A DNA stretch of 64,000 bases from Catenulispora rubra (lineage in GTDB: Bacteria; Actinomycetota; Actinomycetes; Streptomycetales; Catenulisporaceae). Below, in pieces: positions 17,064 to 25,727 of this stretch; position 1 is the first letter of the stretch; every line of letters starts with the position of its first letter. Under the pieces are notes generated by a model that saw nothing but the letters and a program-made list of their open reading frames with translations, searched no databases and was not told where the DNA came from. A program made the position numbers and the translations under genes. The DNA is taken from positions 124,001 to 188,000 of the forward strand of contig NZ_JAACYW010000001.1 of NCBI RefSeq assembly GCF_015356825.1, given 5' to 3'.

Positions 17064-18446
17064 CTACTTGAAGTCCGCCATGGACTTGCCGACGTCGGCC
17101 AGAGTCAGCGGCTTGCCATAGTCGCCGGTGAACTTGAGGGCCGGCGTGTCGCAGCGGTAAGCGCCCTCGGTCGGCTTGAAGTCGGCGGCGACCCACCCGG
17201 CGGGCTTGGCCTGGACCACGTTGAAGCACTTGGGCTGCGCGGTCACCGAGGACAGGTCGGCAGGAGCCTGCAGTCCGCCGCCGGTCCAGGCCGTCTGCTT
17301 CATCGCGTTCTGGAACACGCACGGCCGGGTCAGATCACTGCACGCTCCGGCAGCGGTGGCGAAGAGCAGCCAGGCCGAGAACGCGCGCACGACCGGGTAG
17401 GTGACGGGCTCTCCGGGTGCGTACTTGGCGAACAGGTCCACGAGCTGCTTGGTCGCCGGGTTGGACGCGGCCTCCTCCAGCGGGAAGACACCGCCGAGGT
17501 CGGCGTAGTTGTTCTGGGTGCCGAGCACCTGCGTCCCGGCGAGCTGGATGAACTGGGGCGTGTAGGCGTTGCTGTTGGCGTCGATCCAGTCGAGCTTGTA
17601 GCCGATGTCGTCCAGAGCCTTCTCCAGCACGGCCAGGCTGCGGAAGTCGCCGAGGAAGACCAGCCCCTTGACGCCCTTGGACTTGATGGCCTCGGCGTAC
17701 GGGGTCCAGTCGGACACGCCGGCGGCCGGGTAGAGGTCGGAGTAGCCGACGTGCGAGCCGAGCGCGGTCAGTGATTCCGTGTCCTGCGCGACATCGACCT
17801 TGGTGATCGGCACGTCGCCGGCGATGATGCCCACGTTCGCGGCCGAGTCCGGGTACGCCTCTTTGGTGAGCCAGGAGAAGTAGTTCGAGTACTGCGAGTA
17901 GCCGACGCCCGCCCCGTAGGCGACGACCTGGAGGTCGGAACCGGTGGCCTGCACCATGTCGGTCTGCGCGGAGTAGTCCGGGAGCAGGCACTTGAGCCGG
18001 TCGGCGGTGCCCGTGCCGTCGAAGGCGGCGCTGCCGCCGACGAGCGCGAAGTCCTTCGGGCAGGCTTCCAGGATCCGCTGGGGTACCTGCATCAGGGCGC
18101 TGTCCCGCACGGTGTCGACGATCTTGCGCCCGTTGATGCCACCGGCGTCGTTGCACCAGGATGTGAACACCTTGGCCGCGTCGCCGAGCTCGGGGTTCTT
18201 GCTGAACCCGACATCGCTCAGGGTGCCGACGTTGATCGTGGTCGCGGTGACGCCCTGCGCGGTCGACGCCGTGGGCGTCCCCGAGTGGCAGACGTTCTGC
18301 AGGGTGCCGAAGGCTCCGGCGGACGCCGACGATGCGGCGCCGCCGGTGGACGTGGTGCTGGTGCCGGTGCTGGGAGCGGCCGAGCGGCCGCTGCACGCGG
18401 TCGCGCTCAGTCCCAGTGCAAGGACACCTATGAGCAGACGTTTCAA
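17064..18446 (-). CDS. ABC transporter substrate-binding lipoprotein (HAAT type)
   Basis: 460 residues. N-terminal signal MKRLLIGVLALGLSATAC with a lipobox (S-A-T-A-C) for lipid anchoring on the outer face of the membrane, then a Thr/Ser-rich linker and a two-lobed periplasmic-binding fold of branched-chain amino-acid/urea type (ATTINVGTLSDVG, INGRKIVDTV). TTG start at 18446 with AGGAG 5 bases upstream. No permease or ATPase genes lie in the operon, so it either works with a transporter encoded elsewhere or acts as a sensor. Its place inside a catabolic operon suggests it binds the growth substrate. Confidence 0.9.
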   Translation of the reverse strand: MKRLLIGVLALGLSATACSGRSAAPSTGTSTTSTGGAASSASAGAFGTLQNVCHSGTPTASTAQGVTATTINVGTLSDVGFSKNPELGDAAKVFTSWCNDAGGINGRKIVDTVRDSALMQVPQRILEACPKDFALVGGSAAFDGTGTADRLKCLLPDYSAQTDMVQATGSDLQVVAYGAGVGYSQYSNYFSWLTKEAYPDSAANVGIIAGDVPITKVDVAQDTESLTALGSHVGYSDLYPAAGVSDWTPYAEAIKSKGVKGLVFLGDFRSLAVLEKALDDIGYKLDWIDANSNAYTPQFIQLAGTQVLGTQNNYADLGGVFPLEEAASNPATKQLVDLFAKYAPGEPVTYPVVRAFSAWLLFATAAGACSDLTRPCVFQNAMKQTAWTGGGLQAPADLSSVTAQPKCFNVVQAKPAGWVAADFKPTEGAYRCDTPALKFTGDYGKPLTLADVGKSMADFK

Positions 18447-18483
18447 CGGAACTCCTGAAGATCGTGGGCCTACGTTCCCGTCC

Positions 18484-19689
18484 TTACGTGACTGCTCCCG
18501 CCGCTTTCAGGGCGATGATGCGGTCCCAGTCCAAGCCGAGCTCCCCGAGGATCTCCTCGGTCTGGGCGGCGAACTCCGGCGCGGGCCCGGTCTCGGCCGT
18601 GCTCACGTCGAACTGCACGGGGCCGGCGACCAGGTCGAGCTCACCGGCCCGGATCAGGTAGCCGTTCGCCTGGATCTGCGCGTCTTGGGCGACCTGCAGT
18701 GAGTTCTGGACCGGTGCCCAGGGGCCGGCCAGCGTCGCGAAACGCTCAGTCCAGTCCGCGAGTGTGCGGGTGGCGATCACCTCGCGCAGGATCTTGACGG
18801 CTTCGGCGGTGTTCGCCGCGATCTGCTCGCTGCCGACGAACCTGGGGTCTTCGGCAAGCTCCGGACGGTCGATGTGTCGGCACACATCGGCCCAGAACCT
18901 GGCCGGCTGCAGCATGACGAAGGACAGATAGCAGTCGTCCGACGTCCGGTACAGACCGGAGAGGGGGTTCGTGGGCGAGCCGTGGGCACCCAGCGCGGGG
19001 GCTACCCAGGCCTGATCGAGATGCATGGACAACGCGATCGCGTGCCCCATCGCCCACAGCCCGCTGCCGAGCAGCGAGACGTCCACGATCGACGGCTCGC
19101 CGGTGCGCTCGCGCTGGAGCAGCGCAGCCGCGATGCCGCCGGCCAGGTTCGTCCCCGAGATGGTGTCGCCGTAGGCCGGCGAAGGCGGAGGAATCAAACC
19201 TTCGACACCGGGCGGTGTGATGCTTGCGGCGGTGCCGGCGCGGGACCAGAACGCCGTCATGTCGTAGCCGCCCTTCTCGGACTCCAGTCCGCGCGGCCCC
19301 AGGGCGCTCCCCCGCGCGTACACGATGCGCGGGTTCACCTTGCGGACGTCGTCCACATCGATCCCGAGCTTGCGGCGCGGAGCGGGCAGGAAGCTGGTCA
19401 GGAAGACGTCGGCGCGCCGGATCAGCTCGTCCAGGACTTCCTTGCCCTCGGGGTTCGCCAGATCGAGGCCGATGCTGCGCTTGCCCCGGTTGGCGTGCTC
19501 GACATTGGGGTTCGGGTCGCCCTCGACGCGATACGCGCCGGTCTGCCTGAGGCCGCGCTGCGGATCACCGGTGACGGCGTGCTCGACCTTGACGACGTCC
19601 GCCCCCCACTCGGCCAGCACGGCGCCGGCCGAGGGGACGAAGCCGTACATTGCGACCTCGAGGACCCTGATGCCCTCTAGCGGCCTCAT
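18484..19689 (-). CDS. CaiB/BaiF CoA transferase
   Basis: Full-length family III CoA transferase (401 residues). Seen: GIRVLEVAMYGFVPSAGAVL, EWGADVVKVEH, NRGKRSIGLDL and the catalytic Asp region GGYDMTAFWSRAGT. ATG at 19689 overlaps the aldehyde dehydrogenase stop (ATGA). Together with the SDR and ALDH upstream it suggests alcohol to aldehyde to acid to acyl-CoA in the first three steps of the operon; that order is inference from gene order and families. Confidence 0.93.
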   Translation of the reverse strand: MRPLEGIRVLEVAMYGFVPSAGAVLAEWGADVVKVEHAVTGDPQRGLRQTGAYRVEGDPNPNVEHANRGKRSIGLDLANPEGKEVLDELIRRADVFLTSFLPAPRRKLGIDVDDVRKVNPRIVYARGSALGPRGLESEKGGYDMTAFWSRAGTAASITPPGVEGLIPPPSPAYGDTISGTNLAGGIAAALLQRERTGEPSIVDVSLLGSGLWAMGHAIALSMHLDQAWVAPALGAHGSPTNPLSGLYRTSDDCYLSFVMLQPARFWADVCRHIDRPELAEDPRFVGSEQIAANTAEAVKILREVIATRTLADWTERFATLAGPWAPVQNSLQVAQDAQIQANGYLIRAGELDLVAGPVQFDVSTAETGPAPEFAAQTEEILGELGLDWDRIIALKAAGAVT

Positions 19690-21122
19690 GCGACGGCCAT
19701 CCCGAACGACTTGGTCTGCAGGAACTCCTCGAACCCGGCGACTCCGCTCTCCCGCCCGACGCCGGACTGCTTGTAGCCGCCGAACGGCACGTCGGCGCCG
19801 AAGTAGTTGCCGCCGTTGATGCTGAAGGTGCCACTACGGATCCGCCGGGCGACCGCGATCGCGCGGTCGGCGTCGCGGCTGTACACCGCACCGGACAGAC
19901 CGAAGATCGTGCCGTTGGCGATGCGCACCGCGTCGTCGTCGTCCTGATACGGGATGACCACCAGGACCGGGCCGAACACTTCGTCCTGCGCGATCTCACT
20001 GTCCGGATCGACGTTCGTGAGCAGGGTCGGCGTGTAGAAGAAGCCGGGGTCGATCCGCTTGCCGCCCGCCACGAGGGTCGCGCCCTCCGCGACGGCCCGC
20101 TGGACCATGCCGTCCACCTTGTCGCGCTGCCGCTCGGAGATCAGCGGCCCCATGAAGGTCGTCATCTCGTTCGGGTCGCCGTAGGTCACCCGGGCGAGGT
20201 TGGCGGCCACCAGGTCGACGATCTCGTCGTGCCGCGCGGCCGGCACGAGCAGCCGCGAGGTCAGCGCACAACCCTGCCCGGAGTGCGAGCAGATGGTAAA
20301 CGCCGCGAACATCGAGGCCGAGGTGAAGTCGGCGTCATCGAGCAGGATCATCGCCGACTTGCCGCCGAGTTCGGTGAAGACCCGCTTCACCGTGCCCGCC
20401 GCCGCCTCGGCGATCCGCCGGCCGGTGGCCGTGGACCCGGTGAAGCTGATCATGTCCACGTCGGGGTGCGTGGTGAGCAGCTCGCCGATGGCGGCGTCCG
20501 AGGACGTCAGTACGTTGACCACACCCGGCGGGATGTCGGTGTGCTTGGCGATCAGTTCACCCAGCGCCAGCGTGGTCAAAGGGGTGTCCGGGGCGCCCTT
20601 GAGCACGACGGTGCAGCCGGCGGCGAGCGCCGGAGCCAGCTTGGCCAGCGCGAGCTGGTTCGGGTAGTTGTAGGGGATGATCGCGGCGACGACGCCTGCG
20701 GCCTCCCGCTCCACCCAGCGCCGGTGTCGCTGGCCTCTGATCTCGATTTCGCCGAGGTCCTCGCTCAGCGGGAAGTCCCGCAGCACTCCGGCGTAGTAGC
20801 CGGGCAGTTTGACCGGGTCGTCGAGCTGCGGGCCATGCGTGAGCATCCGGGGTGCCCCGACCTCGGCGATGGTGAGGTCGCGCAGCTCCTCGACATGGTC
20901 GGCCAGCGCCTGGCTTAGTTGCTCCAGGCACCGGACGCGGAGTTCGACGTCCGTCGACCAGTCGGTCGTGTCGAAGGCCCGGCGGGCGGCCGCGACGGCG
21001 GCTTCGGCCTGCGCGAGGCTGGCGTCCGGGGCCTGACCGAGCTCCTGGCCGGTGGCGGGGTTGTAGGAGGCGAAGGTCGCCGGAGCGTCGAGGAGTTCGC
21101 CACCGATGAGCAGGCGCTTCAC
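19686..21122 (-). CDS. NAD(P)-dependent aldehyde dehydrogenase
   Basis: 478 residues, standard ALDH length. Catalytic residues are all present: Asn152 (IPYNYPNQ), Glu251 (FTELGGKS) and nucleophile Cys285 (HSGQGCALTS); the C-terminal GGYKQSGVGRESG is typical. GTG start at 21122 overlaps the SDR stop (GTGA). Predicted oxidation of an aldehyde to the carboxylic acid, following the alcohol dehydrogenase step of the SDR in front of it and preceding CoA activation by the CaiB protein behind it. Confidence 0.95.
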   Translation of the reverse strand: MKRLLIGGELLDAPATFASYNPATGQELGQAPDASLAQAEAAVAAARRAFDTTDWSTDVELRVRCLEQLSQALADHVEELRDLTIAEVGAPRMLTHGPQLDDPVKLPGYYAGVLRDFPLSEDLGEIEIRGQRHRRWVEREAAGVVAAIIPYNYPNQLALAKLAPALAAGCTVVLKGAPDTPLTTLALGELIAKHTDIPPGVVNVLTSSDAAIGELLTTHPDVDMISFTGSTATGRRIAEAAAGTVKRVFTELGGKSAMILLDDADFTSASMFAAFTICSHSGQGCALTSRLLVPAARHDEIVDLVAANLARVTYGDPNEMTTFMGPLISERQRDKVDGMVQRAVAEGATLVAGGKRIDPGFFYTPTLLTNVDPDSEIAQDEVFGPVLVVIPYQDDDDAVRIANGTIFGLSGAVYSRDADRAIAVARRIRSGTFSINGGNYFGADVPFGGYKQSGVGRESGVAGFEEFLQTKSFGMAVA

Positions 21123-21853
21123 AGCCGCACCAGCTGACCGCCGTCGACGCTGACCACCTGGCCGGTGAGCCAGCGGGCGTCGTCCGAGAGGAGGAACAGC
21201 ACCATGGGAGCCAGGTCCTCGGGGGTACCCATCCGCTTGATGGCCAGCGTCCGCGTCATCGAGGCCTTGTACTCCTCCGGCATGATGTCGCGGGTGGCCG
21301 GCGTGTCGGTGGGGCCCGGCGCTACGCCGTTGACGCGGATGCCGCGGTCGCCGAGCTCGGCGGCCAGCGAGGCGGTCAGGTGGTTGATCCCGGCCTTGGC
21401 CAGTCCGTAGTAGCCGGAGGCCATCCATGCGGCGGTGGACGACTGGTTGACGATCGCCGCGCCGGACGTCATGTGCGGAACCACCGCGCGGGTGCAGTAC
21501 AGCGCCCCCATCAGGTTCACCTGCAGGAACTTGTTCAGATACTCCAGATCGACCGTGGCCAGGCCTTCGCGCCGCATGTTCTGGAAGATGGCGGCGTTGT
21601 TGACCAGGTAGTCGATCCGGCCGAACGCGCTCAGGGCGGAAGCCGCCATCGCTTCGGCCGAGGCCGGGTCGCCGACGTCCACCTTCACGAACCGCGCCGC
21701 GTCGCCGATCTCCTTGGCTACGCGCTCGCCCTCTTCCACGTTGATATCGGCGACCACCACCCGCGCGCCTTCGGCAGCCAGTGCCCGGGCGTAACCCTCG
21801 CCGATCCCCTGGCCGGCCCCGGTGACGATCGCCACCTTGTCCTCGAACCGCAT
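21119..21853 (-). CDS. SDR family oxidoreductase
   Basis: First gene of the 13-gene leftward operon; 244 residues. Seen: TGAGQGIGEGYARALAAEGA, NNAAIF, and the catalytic Tyr-Lys pair in YYGLAKAG. ATG at 21853 has AGGAGAGAAG immediately upstream. The promoter region, shared with the rightward operon at 22091, carries the shared operator at 21878-21892. Probably oxidises an alcohol produced by one of the oxygenases of the divergent operon. Confidence 0.93.
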   Translation of the reverse strand: MRFEDKVAIVTGAGQGIGEGYARALAAEGARVVVADINVEEGERVAKEIGDAARFVKVDVGDPASAEAMAASALSAFGRIDYLVNNAAIFQNMRREGLATVDLEYLNKFLQVNLMGALYCTRAVVPHMTSGAAIVNQSSTAAWMASGYYGLAKAGINHLTASLAAELGDRGIRVNGVAPGPTDTPATRDIMPEEYKASMTRTLAIKRMGTPEDLAPMVLFLLSDDARWLTGQVVSVDGGQLVRL

Positions 21854-21877
21854 CTTCTCTCCTCGCTCGGATGTGTC

Positions 21878-21892
21878 GGAAACTACATTCTC
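21878..21892. promoter_or_regulatory. Shared operator motif, copy c
   Basis: GGAAACTACATTCTC, right half TTCTC exact and left half GGAAA (GAGAA with one change), 25 bases upstream of the SDR start at 21853. Paired with copy d at 22054 in the same divergent promoter region. Confidence 0.5.
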
Positions 21893-22053
21893 GTAGAGCG
21901 GAAAGCAACCATCCGATTTCGAGAACATCACGGCCCGGTGTGAGCCGGCGATCAGCTCGCCGGTGGCGGGGTCCCGAGCATCCCTCCTGGATCGACGGTC
22001 CATAAACGGACAAATCAAGAGATCATCGCAAGGGCTTCCCACGGAAACCTCGT

Positions 22054-22068
22054 GAGAATACTCTTCTC
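22054..22068. promoter_or_regulatory. Shared operator motif, copy d (perfect)
   Basis: GAGAATACTCTTCTC: a perfect GAGAA-N5-TTCTC inverted repeat, 23 bases upstream of the ATG at 22091. This is the best copy of the motif and anchors the consensus. With copy c 176 bases away it could coordinate the two arms of the divergent operon pair. Confidence 0.6.
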
Positions 22069-22090
22069 GCCAAACGGAACGGAGGTTTTC

Positions 22091-22897
22091 ATGATCGAGA
22101 CGAGAGCGCTCACCCCCAGCATGGGCGTCGTGGTCGCGGACGGCGCCGATCTGCTCGACGAGGCTCTGATCAGCCAGTGCGTGGAAGCGCTGAAGTGGCG
22201 CGGGGTGCTCCTGGTCCGGGGCGCACACTTGGATGACGAAAGGCAACTGGCGTTCAGCCGGGTTCTGGGCGAGATCGTGACCTTCCGCGGCAGCGGGATC
22301 TTCGAAGTCTCACTCGACCCGTCCGTGAACCCGGCGGCCGAGTACCTCAAGGGCACCTTCCACTGGCACCTCGACGGCATGACGGACGACACCCCGATCA
22401 AGGCGACCGTCCTGACGGCCCGGCACGTGGCGATGCTCGGCGGCGGCACTGAGTTCGCCAGCACCTACGCGGCTTACGAGAACCTGCCGGAGACCGACCG
22501 CGAGTTCTGCGAGAACCTGCGCGTGGTGCACAGCTTCGAGGCAGCGCAGCGCCTCTTGTACCCCGAGCCGACCGAGAAGCAGCTCGCCGCCTGGCGCACC
22601 CAGGGCTCGCACGAGGCGCCGCTGGTCTGGAAGCGCCGCGACGGACGCCGCTCGCTCGTGATCGGCGCGACCGCCGACCACATCGTCGGAATAGAACCCG
22701 CCGACAGCAGAGCCCTGCTGGACCGGCTGCTCACCTGGTCCACCCAGGACCGTTTCCGCTACACCCACGACTGGCAGATCGGTGACCTGGTGATGTGGGA
22801 CAACACCGGGATTCTGCACCGTGCGCTCCCCTACGACCCGTCGTCCGAGCGCAACCTGCACCGGACCACGATCGTCGGCGACGAGGTGCTCGTATGA
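22091..22897 (+). CDS. TauD/TfdA-family Fe(II)/2-oxoglutarate dioxygenase
   Basis: 268 residues. Metal ligands H93-x-D95 (WHLDG) and distal H243 (ILHRALPY), and the 2-oxoglutarate-binding Arg258 (NLHRTT) are visible. ATG at 22091 with GGAGG upstream. The family hydroxylates carbon next to a heteroatom (taurine, 2,4-D, alkyl sulfates, carnitine precursors) and couples this to succinate formation. It opens the rightward operon, so it may act early on the substrate. The last four bases overlap the next ATG. Confidence 0.93.
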   Translation: MIETRALTPSMGVVVADGADLLDEALISQCVEALKWRGVLLVRGAHLDDERQLAFSRVLGEIVTFRGSGIFEVSLDPSVNPAAEYLKGTFHWHLDGMTDDTPIKATVLTARHVAMLGGGTEFASTYAAYENLPETDREFCENLRVVHSFEAAQRLLYPEPTEKQLAAWRTQGSHEAPLVWKRRDGRRSLVIGATADHIVGIEPADSRALLDRLLTWSTQDRFRYTHDWQIGDLVMWDNTGILHRALPYDPSSERNLHRTTIVGDEVLV

Positions 22898-23598
22898 AGA
22901 CCGCCGTCGTCACCGGCGGCGGCTCGGGGATCGGCCGGGCGATCGCCGAGCGGCTGACCGCGGACGGGCACCAGGTCGCCACACTCGACCTCAAGCCCGC
23001 CGACACCCCCTTCTCCTACGCCGCCGACGTCACCGACCGTTCGCAGGTGGACGCGGCGCTGACAGCGGTCCGCGAGCAACTGGGCCCGATCAGCGTCCTG
23101 GTCAACGCGGCCGGCATGGACGGGTTCAAGCGCTTCGCGAACCTGAGCTTCGAGTCCTGGCAGCGAGTGATCGACGTCAACCTCAACGGCGTCTTCCACT
23201 GCGTCCAGGCCGCCCTGCCCGACATGGTCGAGGCCGGTTGGGGACGGATCGTCAACATCTCGTCCTCCAGCGCGCAATCGGGCCAGCCGTTCATGGCGCA
23301 CTACGTGGCGTCCAAGGCCGCGGTCAACGGCCTGACCAAGGCCCTGGCCCTGGAACTCGGCCCGGCCGGGATCACCGTCAACGCGGTGCCGCCCGGATTC
23401 ATCGACACGCCGATGCTGCGTCGCGCCGAAGCCCGCGAACTGCTCGGCAAAGGGGTCGAAGAGCACATCGCCACCACGCCGGTCCGCCGGATCGGCCGAC
23501 CCGAGGACATCGCTGCCGCATGCGCATTTCTCGTCTCCGAGGAAGCCGGATACATCACCGGGCAGATCCTCGGCGTGAACGGAGGCCGGAACACATGA
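22894..23598 (+). CDS. SDR family oxidoreductase
   Basis: 234 residues. GGGSGIG cofactor motif at the extreme N-terminus, NAAG motif, catalytic HYVASKAA and GITVNAVPPGF; the AVPPG variant replaces the common AVAPG. ATGA overlaps at both ends couple it to the TauD-like gene and the CMD gene. Predicted NAD(P)-dependent alcohol oxidation or ketone reduction in the same pathway. Confidence 0.93.
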   Translation: MKTAVVTGGGSGIGRAIAERLTADGHQVATLDLKPADTPFSYAADVTDRSQVDAALTAVREQLGPISVLVNAAGMDGFKRFANLSFESWQRVIDVNLNGVFHCVQAALPDMVEAGWGRIVNISSSSAQSGQPFMAHYVASKAAVNGLTKALALELGPAGITVNAVPPGFIDTPMLRRAEARELLGKGVEEHIATTPVRRIGRPEDIAAACAFLVSEEAGYITGQILGVNGGRNT

Positions 23599-24137
23599 GT
23601 GACGTCAACCAGGTCCGCCGGGTCACTCCACTCCCCTACGACGAGTGGGACACCGCCGCTCTGTCGGTCCTGGCGCCCGGACGCCGGCTACCGCAGAACA
23701 ACGTCCTGGGACTGTTCGCCCGGCATCCGGAGTTGGCGAAGTCCTTCCTGACCTTCAGCAAGTACCTGTTCGAGTCGTCTCTGCCGGCCCGGACGCGCGA
23801 GCTGGCCATCCTGCGGGTCGCTTGGCGGCGGCGCTGCCGTTACGAGTGGGCCCAGCACCTGCTGATCGCACGTAAGGCGGGCGTCACCGACGAAGAGCTC
23901 GCCCAGGCCTGGGAGGACCCGACCACCCTGGTGAACCGGGCTGTCGACGAGTTGGACACCGATTCCAAGCTGTCAGACCAGACCTACGCCGAACTCGCCG
24001 CCGAGCTGGACGACCGCCAGATCATGGACTTCGTCTTCACGGTCGGCGCGTATGCCTTGCTGGCCATGGCGTTCAACAGCTTCGAGGTGGAACTCGAACC
24101 CGGTGTGTCCGACGAGGACTTCGACACCCACGACTGA
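23595..24137 (+). CDS. Carboxymuconolactone decarboxylase (CMD) family protein
   Basis: 180-residue all-helical AhpD/CMD-fold protein. Residues 66-88 carry TRELAILRVAWRRRCRYEWAQH, giving the CMD-type C81-x2-E84-W-x2-H88 pattern rather than the CxxC of AhpD peroxidases. Such proteins are frequent companions of Rieske oxygenases and SDRs in catabolic operons; their reaction is usually unknown. Coupled by ATGA to the SDR and followed 11 bases later by the Rieske oxygenase. Confidence 0.88.
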   Translation: MSDVNQVRRVTPLPYDEWDTAALSVLAPGRRLPQNNVLGLFARHPELAKSFLTFSKYLFESSLPARTRELAILRVAWRRRCRYEWAQHLLIARKAGVTDEELAQAWEDPTTLVNRAVDELDTDSKLSDQTYAELAAELDDRQIMDFVFTVGAYALLAMAFNSFEVELEPGVSDEDFDTHD

Positions 24138-24148
24138 GGAGACAGGTC

Positions 24149-25417
24149 ATGGCACACTTCGCCAAACCGGCCGCGGGAAGCTGGACGGAGCAGTATCCCG
24201 ACCTGGGCACGGGCCCTGTGGACTACACCGACTCCGTCGACCCGGCCTACTACGAAGCCGAGCGGGAAGCCGTCTTCAAACGGACCTGGCTGAACGTCGG
24301 CCGGGTCGAGCGCGTGCCTCGGACCGGCAGCTACTTCACCAAGGAGCTGCCGGTCGCGAACACCTCGCTGATCATCGTCCGGGGCAAGGACAAGGAGATC
24401 CGCGCGTTCCACAACGTGTGCCGCCACCGCGGCAACAAGCTGGTGTGGAACGACTTCCCCGGCGCGGAGGTCTCAGGGACCTGCCGGCAGTTCACGTGCA
24501 AGTACCACGCCTGGCGGTACGACCTCTCGGGCGGACTGACCTTCATCCAGCAGGAAGACGAGTTCTTCGATCTCGACAAGGGCGACTACGGGCTCAAGGG
24601 GGTGCGCTGCGAGATCTGGGAAGGGTTCATCTTCATCAACCTGGACCCGAACGCCGCCCCGCTCACGGAGTACCTGGGAGAGCTGGCCAAGGGACTGGAG
24701 GGTTATCCGTTCCACGAGATGACCGAGGTCTTCTCCTACCGAGCGGAGATCGGCAGCAACTGGAAGCTGTTCATCGATGCCTTCGCCGAGTTCTACCACG
24801 CACCGGTGCTGCACCAGAAGCAGGCCACCAAGGAGGAAGCCGAGAAGCTCCTCGCGATCGGCTTCGAGGCGCTGCACTACCAGCTGGACAGCCCGCATTC
24901 GATGATCTCCTCCTGGGGCGGGATGGCCCCGCCGAAGGACCCCTCGATGGTCAAGCCGATCGAGCGGGTCCTGCGCAGCGGCCTGTTCGGGCCCTGGGAC
25001 CGGCCCGACATCGACGGCCTGGACCCTCTCCCGCCCGCGATCAATCCGGCCCGGCACAAGTCGTGGGGCACCGACTCGTTCGAGTTCTTCCCCAACCTCA
25101 CGCTGCTGTTCTGGGCGCCGGGCTGGTATCTCACCTATCACTACTGGCCGACAGCGGTCGACCGGCACATCTTCGAGGCGAACCTCTACTTCGTGCCCGC
25201 CAAGACCGCCGGCGCGCGCCTGGCCCAGGAGCTCGCGGCGGTGACCTTCAAGGAGTACGCGCTCCAGGACGCGAACACGCTGGAGGCCACCCAATCGATG
25301 CTCAAGGGCCGCGTCGTCACCGACTTCCCCCTCAACGACCAGGAACTGCTGCTGCGCCACCTGCACAAGGCCGTCGGGGACTACGTCAAGGAGCACGCCG
25401 ATGCTGCTGCCCAGTGA
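24149..25417 (+). CDS. Rieske non-haem iron oxygenase, alpha subunit
   Basis: 422 residues. Rieske cluster ligands C91-x-H93 and C117-x2-H120, with an unusually long 23-residue spacer. The catalytic mononuclear iron site is visible as D210...E214-x2-H217-x4-H222 (IDAFAEFYHAPVLH). GAGGAGA precedes the ATG. It lacks a beta subunit gene nearby and no reductase is adjacent, so electrons must come from elsewhere. Predicted hydroxylation or dealkylation of a ring or side chain. Overlaps the next small gene by 17 bases. Confidence 0.93.
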   Translation: MAHFAKPAAGSWTEQYPDLGTGPVDYTDSVDPAYYEAEREAVFKRTWLNVGRVERVPRTGSYFTKELPVANTSLIIVRGKDKEIRAFHNVCRHRGNKLVWNDFPGAEVSGTCRQFTCKYHAWRYDLSGGLTFIQQEDEFFDLDKGDYGLKGVRCEIWEGFIFINLDPNAAPLTEYLGELAKGLEGYPFHEMTEVFSYRAEIGSNWKLFIDAFAEFYHAPVLHQKQATKEEAEKLLAIGFEALHYQLDSPHSMISSWGGMAPPKDPSMVKPIERVLRSGLFGPWDRPDIDGLDPLPPAINPARHKSWGTDSFEFFPNLTLLFWAPGWYLTYHYWPTAVDRHIFEANLYFVPAKTAGARLAQELAAVTFKEYALQDANTLEATQSMLKGRVVTDFPLNDQELLLRHLHKAVGDYVKEHADAAAQ

Positions 25418-25724
25418 ATTCGCGGCCCTCGAGCCCTACAGCGAATGGATCCTGGCCACCGAGCCGGAACGCTACGCAAAGCGGCTGGCCAGCTCGATGC
25501 CCGAGATGCAGGCGTTCTACGACGCGGCGTTCCCGCTGCTCGAGGCCGCCATGGCGCATCTGGACGTGTTCGATCTCAACGACCTGCCCGAACCGGAGGG
25601 CCGGCTCCTACAGCTGATGTTCTCGCTGGTGATGGTGTCGTTCCCGGTCGAGGTCTGGAAGCAGCCCCGCGTCCCGGACTCCGGCGCCGCCTATCTCGAC
25701 CTGATCGTCGAACCGCGGGTGTGA
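25401..25724 (+). CDS. Small protein encoded behind the Rieske oxygenase, unknown
   Basis: 107 residues, acidic and probably helical (LASSMPEMQAFYDAAFPLLE), no recognised domain. ATG at 25401 lies inside the end of the oxygenase gene, with AAGGAG 10 bases upstream, a strong translational coupling signal. The tight coupling suggests a dedicated accessory or small subunit of the oxygenase; this is inference from position only. Confidence 0.75.
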   Translation: MLLPSEFAALEPYSEWILATEPERYAKRLASSMPEMQAFYDAAFPLLEAAMAHLDVFDLNDLPEPEGRLLQLMFSLVMVSFPVEVWKQPRVPDSGAAYLDLIVEPRV

Positions 25725-25727
25725 GAC

